From: Phoronis australis
Lineage: Eukaryota; Phoronida; Phoronidae
Assembly: GCA_002633005.1 (NCBI GenBank)
Contig: NMRA01000036.1
Location: 415,133 to 477,132, forward strand
Length of the DNA stretch: 62,000 nucleotides
Direction: 5' to 3'
Notes under the pieces: generated by a model
Seen by the model: the letters and a program-made list of their open reading frames with translations, nothing else
Told to the model about the DNA's origin: nothing
Database searches by the model: none
Program-made: the position numbers and the translations under genes
Shown: in pieces, positions 36,014-48,000 of the stretch
Layout: the number at the start of each line of letters is the position of its first letter
How positions within the stretch are numbered: the first letter of the stretch is position 1

Positions 36014-39000
36014 CTGAAAAACAAAGCCATAGATCAGCCAGAGGTCGTAGTGAATTAGAGCAACTAAGTCAGCTGGGAGATGTTAATTGAGCTTGACAGC
36101 GAACGGCATATGGGAAAAGTAGCTGGCAATCAATAGTTGCAGTCAACAATCACTAGAGAGCGAAAATGGCACTCTGTTGTGATCTATGCACGGAGAAAAG
36201 GACGCCATGCTTGAATAAAGTAATCTAAAACACTGATTAGAAATACAATGTACCATCTTATCCTTGCACATTCTCATTCTTGAGATGGTGTCCTTGACCT
36301 CGACTGGTATGAGGCGCTCCAGTGACCTCCACACATAACCCACTCTCTCTAGCTCCATGTTGGTCCTGAACAGATATGTGGTGTAGCCCTGCAAAATAAA
36401 AGGACAGTTAGAAAACAAAAGAACGGTTACCCAACAAAAGACCAATATCTCACCAACAGGATGTGTTCATTAAGGATAGCATCTTTTCACTTGGAAATAA
36501 CATATGGTCGTGAAATTACTCCTGAAAAAAGACGAAACTGGAAACCAAATAAGAGGAAATCGAAGCAAAAAAAGAGGAGAGCCTCTTAATTAAAAGGGGA
36601 AAATTCCAAGCCCTGTGGGATGGCTATACCGCAGAGTGGGATCATGGGAAAATGTGATGATTTGATAACATTTACTAAAATTATTTTCATTGAAAAAATT
36701 TCCTGCTACAAATGTTTCACGATACTGGTATAATTGATCAACCTACACATACAACCAATTCGCAAGAGAAAATTACTATTGAAATAGTGCCAAAAAAGCA
36801 AATCACTTAGACCCTGTCACACTCTTTGTTTTTGCAAGGTTAAGTATACAACGGTACACAATTTACATGCTAATCGCTGACATCACTGAACATAAACACT
36901 CCGTACAAGTGTCCCACTGAAGACTGCAGCTGACTCAAACTAAACCATTGGGAAATTCAGACATGGGGTCTCACCTCCTGGGAATTCTGCAGAGATCTGG
37001 ACTTTATCGTTGTGTGACCAGAGATAACAGCCAGCGCTGCTGACAGGACAGCCACAGCACCCCTCTCCTCGATCAGTGATTCTGCCAACTCCTTGAAGTG
37101 ATCAAGAGTGGAGTCGGAAATGCCTTCTAGTGACCTGTGATGAGATTGAGAGCACGTGAGAAATAAAGCACAGGGATTCTTGCCTGTCATTACTGAAAAC
37201 AACACATAAGGCAAAGCCAAGGTTTGTACAAACAAAAATGAGCCAATTCAATTTCTGTCTGTGATAAGCACTGTAGAACTTGTACTAGATCGAAACACAT
37301 AGCCGAGGTTTCCCCTCACCCTAAATTACATGGTAAGTCTGTTCTCCTTNTATGCTCGAATAATCTAAAACACTGATTAGAAATACAACGCACCATCTTA
37401 TCCTTGCACATTCTCATTCTTGAGATGGTGTCCTTGACCTCGACTGGTATGAGGCGCTCCAGTGACCTCCACACATAGCCCACTCTCTCTAGCTCCATGT
37501 TGGTCCTGAACAGATATGTAGTGTAGCCCTGAACAAGAAAAGGACAGTTAGAAAACAAAAGAACAGATACCCAACAAAAGACCAATATCTCACCAACAGG
37601 ATGACTTGTGTTCATTAAGGATAGCATCTTTTAACTTGGAAATAACATACGGTCGTGAAACTACTCCAGCACACTACCAAAATTACTGATACAAAAAGTG
37701 ATAGGATCATGGCTTGGAATGACCAATGAGGAAAATTTTCCATGTGATGTATCGTTCTTGTGCAATATAACTATGTTTTTGTTTTGTAAAATTTAACTGA
37801 AATCAACGTTTTTGAATCAATAAAGTCAACATAATGATAAAAAAGTTGAAAAAGAGGAAAATGGAAATCAAATAAGAGGAAATCGAAGCAAAAAAGAGGA
37901 GATCCTATTAAAAGAGGAAAATTCCAAGCCCTGTGGAATGGCTATACTGCAGAGTTGGATTATGGGAAAATGTGATGATTTGATAACATTTACTATAATT
38001 ATTTTCATTGCCAAAATTTCCTGCTTCAAATGTTTCACGACACTGGTATAATTGATCAATCTACACATACAAGCAATTCGCAAGAGAAAATTACTATTGA
38101 AATAGTGCCAAAAAAGTATATCATTTAGACCCTGTCATGCGCTTTGTTTTTGCAAGGTGAAGTATACAACGGTACACAATTTACATGCTAATCACCTACA
38201 TCACTGAACATAAACACTCCGTACAAGTGTCCCACTGAAGACTGCAGCTGACTCAAACTAAACCATTGGGAAATTCAGACATGGGGTCTCACCTCCTGGG
38301 AATTCTGCAGAGATCTGGACTTTATCGTTGTGTGACCAGAGATAACAGCCAGCGCTGCTGACAGGACAGCCACAGCACCCCTCTCCTCGATCAGTGATTC
38401 TGCCAACTCCTTGAAGTGATCAAGAGTGGAGTCGGAAATGCCTTCTAGTGACCTGTGATGAGATTGAGAGCACGTGAGAAATAAAGCACAGGGATTCTTG
38501 CCTGTCATTACTGAAAACAACACATAAGGCAAAGCCAAGGTTTGTACAAACAAAAATGAGCCAATTCAATTTCTGTCTGTGATAAGCACTGTAGAACTTG
38601 TACTAGATCGAAACACATAGCCGAGGTTTCCCCTCACCCTAAATTACATGGTAAGTCTGTTCTCCTTCACATGGCTCATAAGATAAGTTGAATTTCACCT
38701 TAATGGGAAAAAATCTGACTGGTTGGATCTGAATTACGCAAGTTTTACTGCAATATCTTCAATCAAAATATTTTTTTTTGATTGACTCAAAATACACAGA
38801 CAGCCATTTTCATCGCTACAGTGCACCACTTGAAAAAATAAAATTTGATGTTCAGGTAGTCAGCAAGAAAAATAGAACTAAAACAAACTAGTACAAATTA
38901 TAAAAGTACTCACTTGACAGCATCCTTGGCAGCCGTGTCTATGAGGTCATTAGTCGTAGGTGCACCGATTCTTTTGAATGTTATGCCCTGTAGGAAGATA

Positions 39001-42000
39001 TGTGAGCAATGATAACAGCACCATAAGTTCAATACCTCCTAATTCGCTTTCAAATGCTCTTAATAAATGTATCTCAAAAATTTAAATAGAAAAGACTACA
39101 TAATTACCAATAACTTAACCAGAGCTTTTATTTAAAAACAAAACTTTTGTGACCATCATAAGGGCTGTTCCAGTAAAATCCGTGTGGGAGGGGGGGGGGA
39201 CGGCAGTAGAAATAAAAATTCATGGGTGGTGGTCTTCAGAAAAAAACTCAAATTATGGGTGGTCGTTCCTGTAAAAAGTGATGCATTAAAAATGGGTGGT
39301 ATTTTTTGACCTGTTAATGTTGACAGGTTGGTTACTTCAGCCGTCAAAACTCAAAAAAATGCAATTGGCATACATCCTAACTTATCCCAATACAAAAAAG
39401 CCCATATTGCCAGTGAACAGAGTGCAATATGTTCACTAAGCCATTAATCAAGTCATGGGCAACTTGATTTGAGCCAACTGTTTGTCTGCAGTCCTATTGA
39501 ATTGAAAAGTTATGCAACACTAAACTGGTGTTAACACATATAAGAAAATTGATGATTTTTAAATAAAAAGTATGAGGAGTAAGATAAACAAGTTCCAATA
39601 TTCACTTGACATAGAAGTATAAAAGAGTTCGTGGAGACAGTTTGAGATTCATAGATCCTTATAATTGAAAAAATGTTCATTGAAATTATAGACACATGGT
39701 GAACAGAGACACCTGGTGGCTGCCAAAAGTATTGCTCACAGGCTACTTTAGTTTTTGACAATATTGGACAAGACAACTAGTTCTTGTCTGTCAATCATCT
39801 AAGTTCTTAACAGGTCCTCCTGGAGGCAATTTGTTTGCAAGTGTTGGATTTTATATTTTAACCTATTAAAAATAATTAAAAAATTATGGGTCATGGGTTG
39901 GAGAAATAAATGAAAAATACGGGCGGTGGGTATGAAATAAAAGTGCCTTCCCCCCCCTCCCATACAGATTTTGCTGGAACAGCCCCAAGTTTTGTCTAAG
40001 GCTTAATTACAAATTACTGTTTCTCCGCCAGCTACATGAACAATTAATAAATTTGCTAGCTGATTTATCGAAACACTACACTACATGTAAAACATCACTT
40101 CACTTTTAACCATGACCAGGTATAAGCACCTCTAAATTGGCACAATGCTCAATCTATAAACATCACATCAGTCAACTTACGGCTCTTCTCTCCACTGTCT
40201 TGAGGTCCCACTCCTCGTTAGGTTTGTAGAAACATATACAGACACCCTGCCGGCCAGCTCTGCCTGTGCGCCCTGAACGATGGATATACGAGTCTACATC
40301 CTGCAAATAGACACACATCAGTACAAGAATCACTCGCTGCTAAAATAATATATAACAATTTTCAATAAAAATTTTGAAAATTCCCTCACAGCTGTAATTA
40401 GGACGAGCCGAAACAAAATTTAAATAAATCAACTTACGGGCAATGCATTTTCATGATGAACCAATTCATGAACTCCATTCTGTCAGCGATTTCATGCGTA
40501 GAAAGAAATGCTGACTGCCTCGCTTTACTAACAAACCAAATCAAGGGATTTCACTACAAAACATGAACCAATCCCATGGTTTTCAAAAACGGCACTACAT
40601 GAGACTTTTCAACATGATACTGCGCAACACGACGATAGAAAATTATTTCCGCTTCTCACAGATCACCAAAGAGAAATCGGGAAGAGATGAGCCTTTAAAT
40701 CTCAGCAGAGAATGCTGTGCAACCACATATTTTAGCAGTAGTATTTCATTGTCTGGCAGAATTGTCTCACCTTGGGTGGAGAACATTGCACTACCAAGTC
40801 TATCTCTGGAATATCCAAGCCTCTGGCAGCAACATCAGTTGTCACTAAACACTTGTATTTGCCTTCTCTGAATTTCTGAAAACAAAATACTTATTACTTC
40901 TACAGGTACGATGTCTGTGAAAATATTAAAAAAATATTCGAATCAGGCGATTATAGCTACGCTAATGCCAAACACAACCAATAAGATAAGGTAGAATAAA
41001 AATCCACAACTTACAATGGTTCAAGTTAGATTGGAAAACCCATACAATGTATATAATCACACAGTCGTCAATGTGTCTGACTAAAAAGCTACAATTCCAC
41101 TGGCTGGTCGTCCTGCTGGCAAGCAAATTTTCAGCACAGTCAGGCACTCGATCGTTCCTTAGTCCGTTGTTCAAATAATCAAATTTTGTCCTCACTGCAG
41201 GTTTTTAATTGCAATATTAGGATTGCTGAGAATTTGGAGACTCTATGGTTGAAAAATTCCAAAATGTTATTTCCTGTATACGTAGAGCATAATGTATTTA
41301 GGTGGCATAGAATAGTTAGGCTGTGGCCGCGGCCAATTTGCACTCCCAAAATGTTAAAATCTAGGGCTAGGCCAGGCTTGGGCAGGGCTCGACGCTATTA
41401 CAATCGCCAGGTCGCATTTTGCGACCTAGCCAAAATCCCAGGTCGCATTTTCAAAATCCAGCTCGCATTCGTAAATGCCAGGTCGCAAAATTTTCCCGCC
41501 ATTTTTACGCGCCAAAATAGATTTTTTAGATCATCTAGAAAATGTTTAGATTATGCTCTGCAGCGTTAAATACTCACAAATTTGGGATCTCAAAATTGAC
41601 TTCATTCATGCAGGTACGGCCTTACTGTTCTTCACGACCGCCATTGAAAGACTNCAGATTTGCAAAAAAACTAGTTGGTTGACAGTACTTTTGGACCACA
41701 TTTTTGGAATCGGTAGGAAATTTGCTTTTGGAATCTAATGTTGGCTTTAGTCGAGCATCGGCAGGAAAGTGGTGATTTTGGGGTGAAAAGTGCCAATTTT
41801 GCATTTTTTGCCCTCATTTTTCTTAGTTCAGCTTGGTTTCCACTGGGAGTGAATAGGTCAAAAATACAATAGAGAATAAAGTTTCTGTGCTCATCTGTAG
41901 GGCTTGTGATGTGAAATGACTCAAAACATTTCCTTATTTGCATGCAGTTTTTGACAAAGTGAAGAAAGGGTGAAGAGTGCATTGACGTACGTTCTGACAG

Positions 42001-45000
42001 GCAAACCCCTGTGAGAACTGTTCTGTGCCTCATTATCTGGTGTCTGAAACTGAAAATTTCAAGTTCAGTCCAGCCATTTGCTTAACTTAGCAGAATTCTT
42101 CCACACCACCAAGAACTGATTTGACACAAGACATTTTTGAGTCATGACAGCACCATTGCTAGTTAACCCTTTGCACGTCTCAGTTGATTTGACCTGAATG
42201 TGGTTTCAAACACACCTGTTGCTCTACATCAATACCTTTTCCATGTAATTTTTCCCTAAATATCCCTACCTTGAGAACGAGTTCTCTCTTGTCCTGAGGT
42301 ATGTCACCGTGTAGAACGTGGGCTTCTTGCTTAATAGCAGAGCATGTTGCCAGTTCATCGGCGTCTCGCTTAGTCTGGCAGAAAACGATGCATCGCCCAT
42401 GGTTACCGCTGTACCTCTGGACCACCAGGCCTACGGTACTGGCCCGGTCAAAGTAGCTGCACTTGATAGCCATGTGCTACAAGACACACAATTTAACTTC
42501 ATAGTTGGACATTACCAGTTCACTTATTTATACCATCGTTATCAATTGGCTTGTTGACTCAGCTTGCCCACTCTCCCACAGCAGAGTAAGGATTAGGCAT
42601 TAGAAAACAACTCTGAAAGGGGTATGTTACGTGTCTAGAAAGCCATTTTTGATGGATTTGGCCCACTTTACATAAAACCCTGAAAGAAACTGGTAACTCC
42701 TCAATCAATTTCTATAAATATATCATCAAGACAAAATAACATTTCCCCAAACCGGACACTAAGAGCAAGTCGCACAAAGCCAACACCGTGCATCTGATTT
42801 TTAAAATAATTGCAGGCGGTCTGGTACACGTTGTACGAGACCTGCACATGTGGGCCTATTGCACTGATCACCTGAACCTATTTTTGTGCTTTATTAATAT
42901 ATAGTTAAAACTGAGCTGAGGAGCTAGAAATCTAAACACAAGTGTGACCCAGTGAGACTCAAACCCATGACCTCAAGTAAAGAAAGCGGGCATCCATCAC
43001 ACTAGGCCATACATACTGCCTCCTCTAGGGTGCATCTGATTTGGTGTTGAACAAGTCTCTGGCATCATAGATCATGTCAAATAGGAAATTACTGTGTACC
43101 GACACCAGGAATTGGCGGGAGTCTCATTGATTGAGCACAGTTTTCAGAACAGATAAGTGAGAAAACACAATTCACTCAGACTGGTTAATATTTTTACAAT
43201 TACCATTCACTGCCACACTTCCTGTTTGAAGAATTGTTGTTTTTACCAACTTCATTTCACTTTAAAGGCCAAAATGATGCTTACGATAAGTAGTACGTGC
43301 CAAAAATTCATCAAAAATCCCTTCAAAAAGAAAATGCTCTCCAAACCAACATGCTGGGTACACTGTGCCCACCTACCTGTACAGTAGTGGCGGTCCTGGT
43401 CAGCTGTTGACCAACAAGGTCAATCCTTTTGACCGAGTCCTGCTTCATGTACTTTTTGGCTGTCTCATGCACCCACGGTGGCAGAGTGGCCGAAAACAGC
43501 AGCGTCTGGGGGTTGGAGTCGGGGGTTTCTGCAAAGAAACAAAGAGAGCATGCAAGAGGCACTCAAATGGTAGAAAAATGACACACAGTCAAGTTCAAAG
43601 TACCACGAATCTCAAAACGGAACTTGTGACAAGAAAAATGAGCTGATTGACTAGATGGTCTAGCGGAATTGAAAAGAGGAATCAAGACATTATTTACAAG
43701 CCACCTTACACAATAGAGTACTCCCCGGATTAGGCTTCTGACAACTGACCACTTCTTGACATTAATCAGTTTCAATGGGCAATGTCCAATTATTGTAGTC
43801 CAAAGTAATTTGAACCAATGAAGACTTTGTTAACGATGTTGATGCCTTTTCACGAACAGGTCGTGGAACATTTAAACAGATCGGGAGTACAGCCAAAAAG
43901 GTCACTGCGACATGTTAAAAGCGGCCGCAGAGAACACTGTCTTGGGAAGAATCACCAAGAGCTGACTTACAGTAATTCTTCAATCCGCACAAAAATAATT
44001 ACGGAAAAAATAGTCAGTACTCAATTTTTTAAAGGCTGCTTATCTTGATGCAAATAGTGAAAATTTACAAAAATATTGTTTTATGACATCTAATCAAGTC
44101 AAATTAAGCAAATAGTAGATTAGAAAGTTTTTACTTTTGTTGCAAATTTGACAAAAAAGATGTTCACTTCACCACAGTATTGTGTGCTAAATAGTTGAAG
44201 CATTACCACAGTATCCTTTTCATTGGGTCAACAGAAACAACGCTACACAATTGGACACAGTTTGCGCAGCGCGTGCAATGACAATTACGCACTCAAATAT
44301 ACCAGTGTTGTAGCCGACCTGCAAGATTTCTCTGATGTAAACTCACACTCAAACATACCTGTGTTGTAGCCGGCCTGCAGGATTTCTCCGACACTCTCGG
44401 CGAAGCCCATGTCTAACATCTGATCCACTTCGTCCAAGACCACGTGTTTGAGCTGCGACAGGTCCAGTGTTCCCTTTTGTACATAGTCCAGTATACGGCC
44501 AGGAGTGCCAACCAGGATGTCCAAACCATTTCGAATGGCCGACTCTGAAGAGTGATTAGACATGTGTGAGAGATTGCTTCATTTATATGCAGATAAATGG
44601 AAGGAAAATTTACTTCATAGTTACACTCTAAAAGTGACCGACAAAAAACTTTTTCGTGCTTCACAAAATCTTCTGAATTTGTCATTCACGCAGTTATTGA
44701 AACAAAGACCATAGTCTGCAGCAGATGACCAGCAAAAATCATTGCAGACTAACAGACCATGAATTATCTTACCCTGAGGTCCATAGGGGGTGCCACCGTA
44801 GATACAGAACACCGACAGATTGTCAGATATGGACTCAAAGTCGTCCATAACTTGCTTGGCGAGCTCGCGAGTGGGCGCCATTACCAACACCTGGTAAAAG
44901 AGCAATCACAAGAACTGCAAACAAACTGCCAACTCTTGACATCAATCATTAAAACCTTCCACTGCAAAAATTCTCCAGTATATAAGAGTGAAAAATGAAT

Positions 45001-48000
45001 TATTTTGACCACAGTCGTACCCAGTACCAAAATTAGAAATGGACATTATTGGCCATCCTAAATTCAACATTTAAAAGAGACAGAAAATTTACCTATTCTG
45101 AATTCTGTTTAGTAGGCAGTTTCCACAATTTTATCTTACTGCACTGACACAAAATGAAGTGCCTAATACTTTAGAAGTATGATTAACATCAAAACTGACA
45201 TGTTACAATCTTCATTTGGCTAGAATTTCAGTGTTCCAAATTTTGGAGGTTGCCCCAAACTGAGGACATTTTCCAATACATGGACCTTGTGCACACATGA
45301 TGACAGATGAACACAGTAATGATTAGAGAATGGCCACTGAGTCTTGCTCAACTTTAAGAAACATAGAAGTGTTTCCATTTACAACAATTATGAGGCTTCC
45401 AACCACACAATATTGATAAACAAATTTCTCGATGATAAATTTAAAACAAATGCCACACAGTTCTAGCAGAGAACCAGCCAAGGTAGGTAGGAAAGCACCT
45501 AAGAGAATGTTATTACATAACCACAGATACTATTCACAGATTAGCTTAACATATTATGATAACTCCTGATATACCGCAAGATTGACCAAGCAGGTTGTGG
45601 AAAATCACCTTTCATACGGCTTGATATGAGTAGTTGCTATTTGCGATATGACCAATCAGACACTTCAGAAACCATAAACCCTGACTACACGGCGAGCAGA
45701 CAACGCCAGAACATAAAAGTAGGTAATAACAGATGGGAAGAAAAAAAGCATCAGTAGCTGTGTAATAAAACGAATAAAGACTGGTCCCTCAAGTCATATG
45801 AACCTTTGGAGAGCACTATTGCTCTTCCTTGGTCCATATGACCTGATATCACCCTTGGGATCAGTCTATATTGTACAACAGTCTATAACCCTTTGATATG
45901 CTGAAGAAGGTTGTTTAGTTTTTAAAGATTTGGACTGGCCCAACTTTCTGAAATTTGACCTATATATAATGAGACAACAGAGAAAAATGAAAAAAAAAAC
46001 AGATTTATGCAAATTAACACCACACCTTTGGTGACCTGCCACGTTTCCTGTCGTGTGTGTTTTCCTGTAATCTCTCAACCAGAGGAAGTGCAAAGGAAAG
46101 CTGAAAAAGACGTATACATTAATGTATCCCATTTCTGGAAAACAACATTCATAAGACATTTGGTAAATTGACATCTTGATAGTCAATGCTACAGAACCAT
46201 ACATATACAAACAACTTGAAAGTATTCACAACAATGAAAGCTAACTCACGTGACTAAGCAAAGAAAAGGAGGAACTTAGAGCTTACCGTTTTTCCTGTTC
46301 CAGTCCCTGAAGAAAAAAGATGGAAGATTTAGAGGAGAGCCAACAATGGTATTTGGGCAATGCGGTACACCAATGAACATTATTCCAAGCCCCAAAGAGA
46401 TTGTTATTACTCAGTAACAAAAGCATTTGCAATTTCGGAACTAATACCAGCAAAATACAACTATAGTAGATACTTACTAGCTTGGGCAATTAAGTCTGAT
46501 CCTTGTTGAATAAAATCAAATGTCTTTGCCTGAATCGGAAATAAGTACTTCACACCACGAGCTAAAAGAGAAAACGCCATATTGAAGACTGAAGAAGAAA
46601 TAGACACGTCCTGAAATAGTACAGCACCACTCTAATATAGATGTAATTACCCACAATGCAACACGTGTCAAGATCAAGAAATATTCACAAGATTATAAAT
46701 TGGTTTGTTTCATTAAAACGCATCACGTGGCCAAGTTCTAATATTCACCCAGCCACCCAAAGGCAGAGGTTTACCTAACAACTTTTCCTTGGTTACATCA
46801 GAGATGGAGAACTTCTCTAGAGCACCTTCCTGCTCTTCTACAGACAACTCGGCATCTTCTTTTGATGATCCACTGTTCGACTGCTGGTCATCTTCAGGCT
46901 CCTTCTCGCACATCTTCGGCTTCTTAGAATCTGACACTGCTTCATCATTTTCGCTTTCTAGCTTTCTTTTTGACGATTTTTGAGATTTCTCTCCAGCTTC
47001 TGAGGCCTTCTCGTCTCCACTATCTTGTTTAGTTTTGTTCTTCTTCTTCTTCTTCTTCTTTGGAGTCTGTTCCTCATTGGCATTGCCGTTTTGTTCAAAA
47101 GCTTCATCCTTCTCAGTTTCTTTCTTTTTCTAAAACCACAAAAGGAATAAACATACTGTTAATACACTTCTACTTCAGTCTAGATAGCAGATCAGTGCTC
47201 AACGTCGTATTTCCTGGCACGAATATTGTATGAATGGCCAGTTGCCAATTTGGGCAACTGAACAAAGGACAGCTAAAAAAGGTTGATTACAGTATCTGTT
47301 CGAGATGGAATGAATTAAATATGTCGACAGCCTCCTAAGTTATTCCTACATGTGCAAAAGCTACTTATGGCAACATAACTTTGATGGTTTAATCAGTAAT
47401 TGGCATAATTGAAGATATGAAGAGGTAAATGTAAAGAAATGACACCATACCAGGGGCGGATTCAGGATTTTGAGTTGGGGGGGNTATTAGCCAAGATTTT
47501 GCCATACAGACATTCTCACTTCCGAACTACCAGATGGAATCCGGGAGAAATTTAGGGGGGGGGCATGGCCCCTGAGCCGCCCCCCCAAATTCGACATTTC
47601 ATACCACCGGCCGCCACACGAATTTCGTGTTAGATTTTATCTGGTCAGTTTTTTGGTCACATCGGTGAAAAATGTATATTTAGTATAGAGCTTTGTGCAA
47701 AGGCTAGGGTTAGTATAGTTGATAGACAGTGAGCATCATCTGTAGCTAGCAAGTATTGCCATTGGCAGTAGATTAGAAGCTTCTACTTTGTTCTAGTACT
47801 AGTATTTAAGAGCTACACCGTCTCTACTGTTCCTATAGTAGCGAGGACAGCATTCTTCAGCGAATCGCTTCGAGTATCTGTCACCGTGTTAAATTCGCTC
47901 ACTACAATCGGCAAAAAATAACTCAAAAATGTAATAAATGTGAATANCATCAATACATTTTTGAAATGATGTTTGTTTATCTTTGATTTCTACTTAATGT

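Larger units (their letters stand above)
36208..38667 (-). repeat. tandem duplication of the two GUCT exons and their introns
   Basis: Copy 1 is about 36,208-37,349 and copy 2 about 37,351-38,667. The offset is 1,140 bases at exon B and 1,318 at exon A, because copy 2 has about 180 extra intronic bases near 37,670-37,850. Exon sequences match almost completely and the encoded protein is identical. Copy 1 ends at an undetermined base (37,350). Confidence 0.95.

Noticed and set aside
35630-36058. Thr/Pro/Ser-rich and Pro-rich proteins on the plus strand
   Set aside because: These are antisense readings of the Gly/Arg tail of the helicase. The minus-strand frame matches DDX21 and is spliced in phase.
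36254-38452. Helicase with two tandem GUCT domains (A-B-A-B)
   Set aside because: The exon B to exon A junction is out of phase and meets a stop, so a double-GUCT protein by serial splicing is impossible.
42945-43015. tRNA gene
   Set aside because: A-box and B-box-like words are present, but there is no paired acceptor stem and no sound anticodon arm. It fits a degenerate tRNA-derived SINE.
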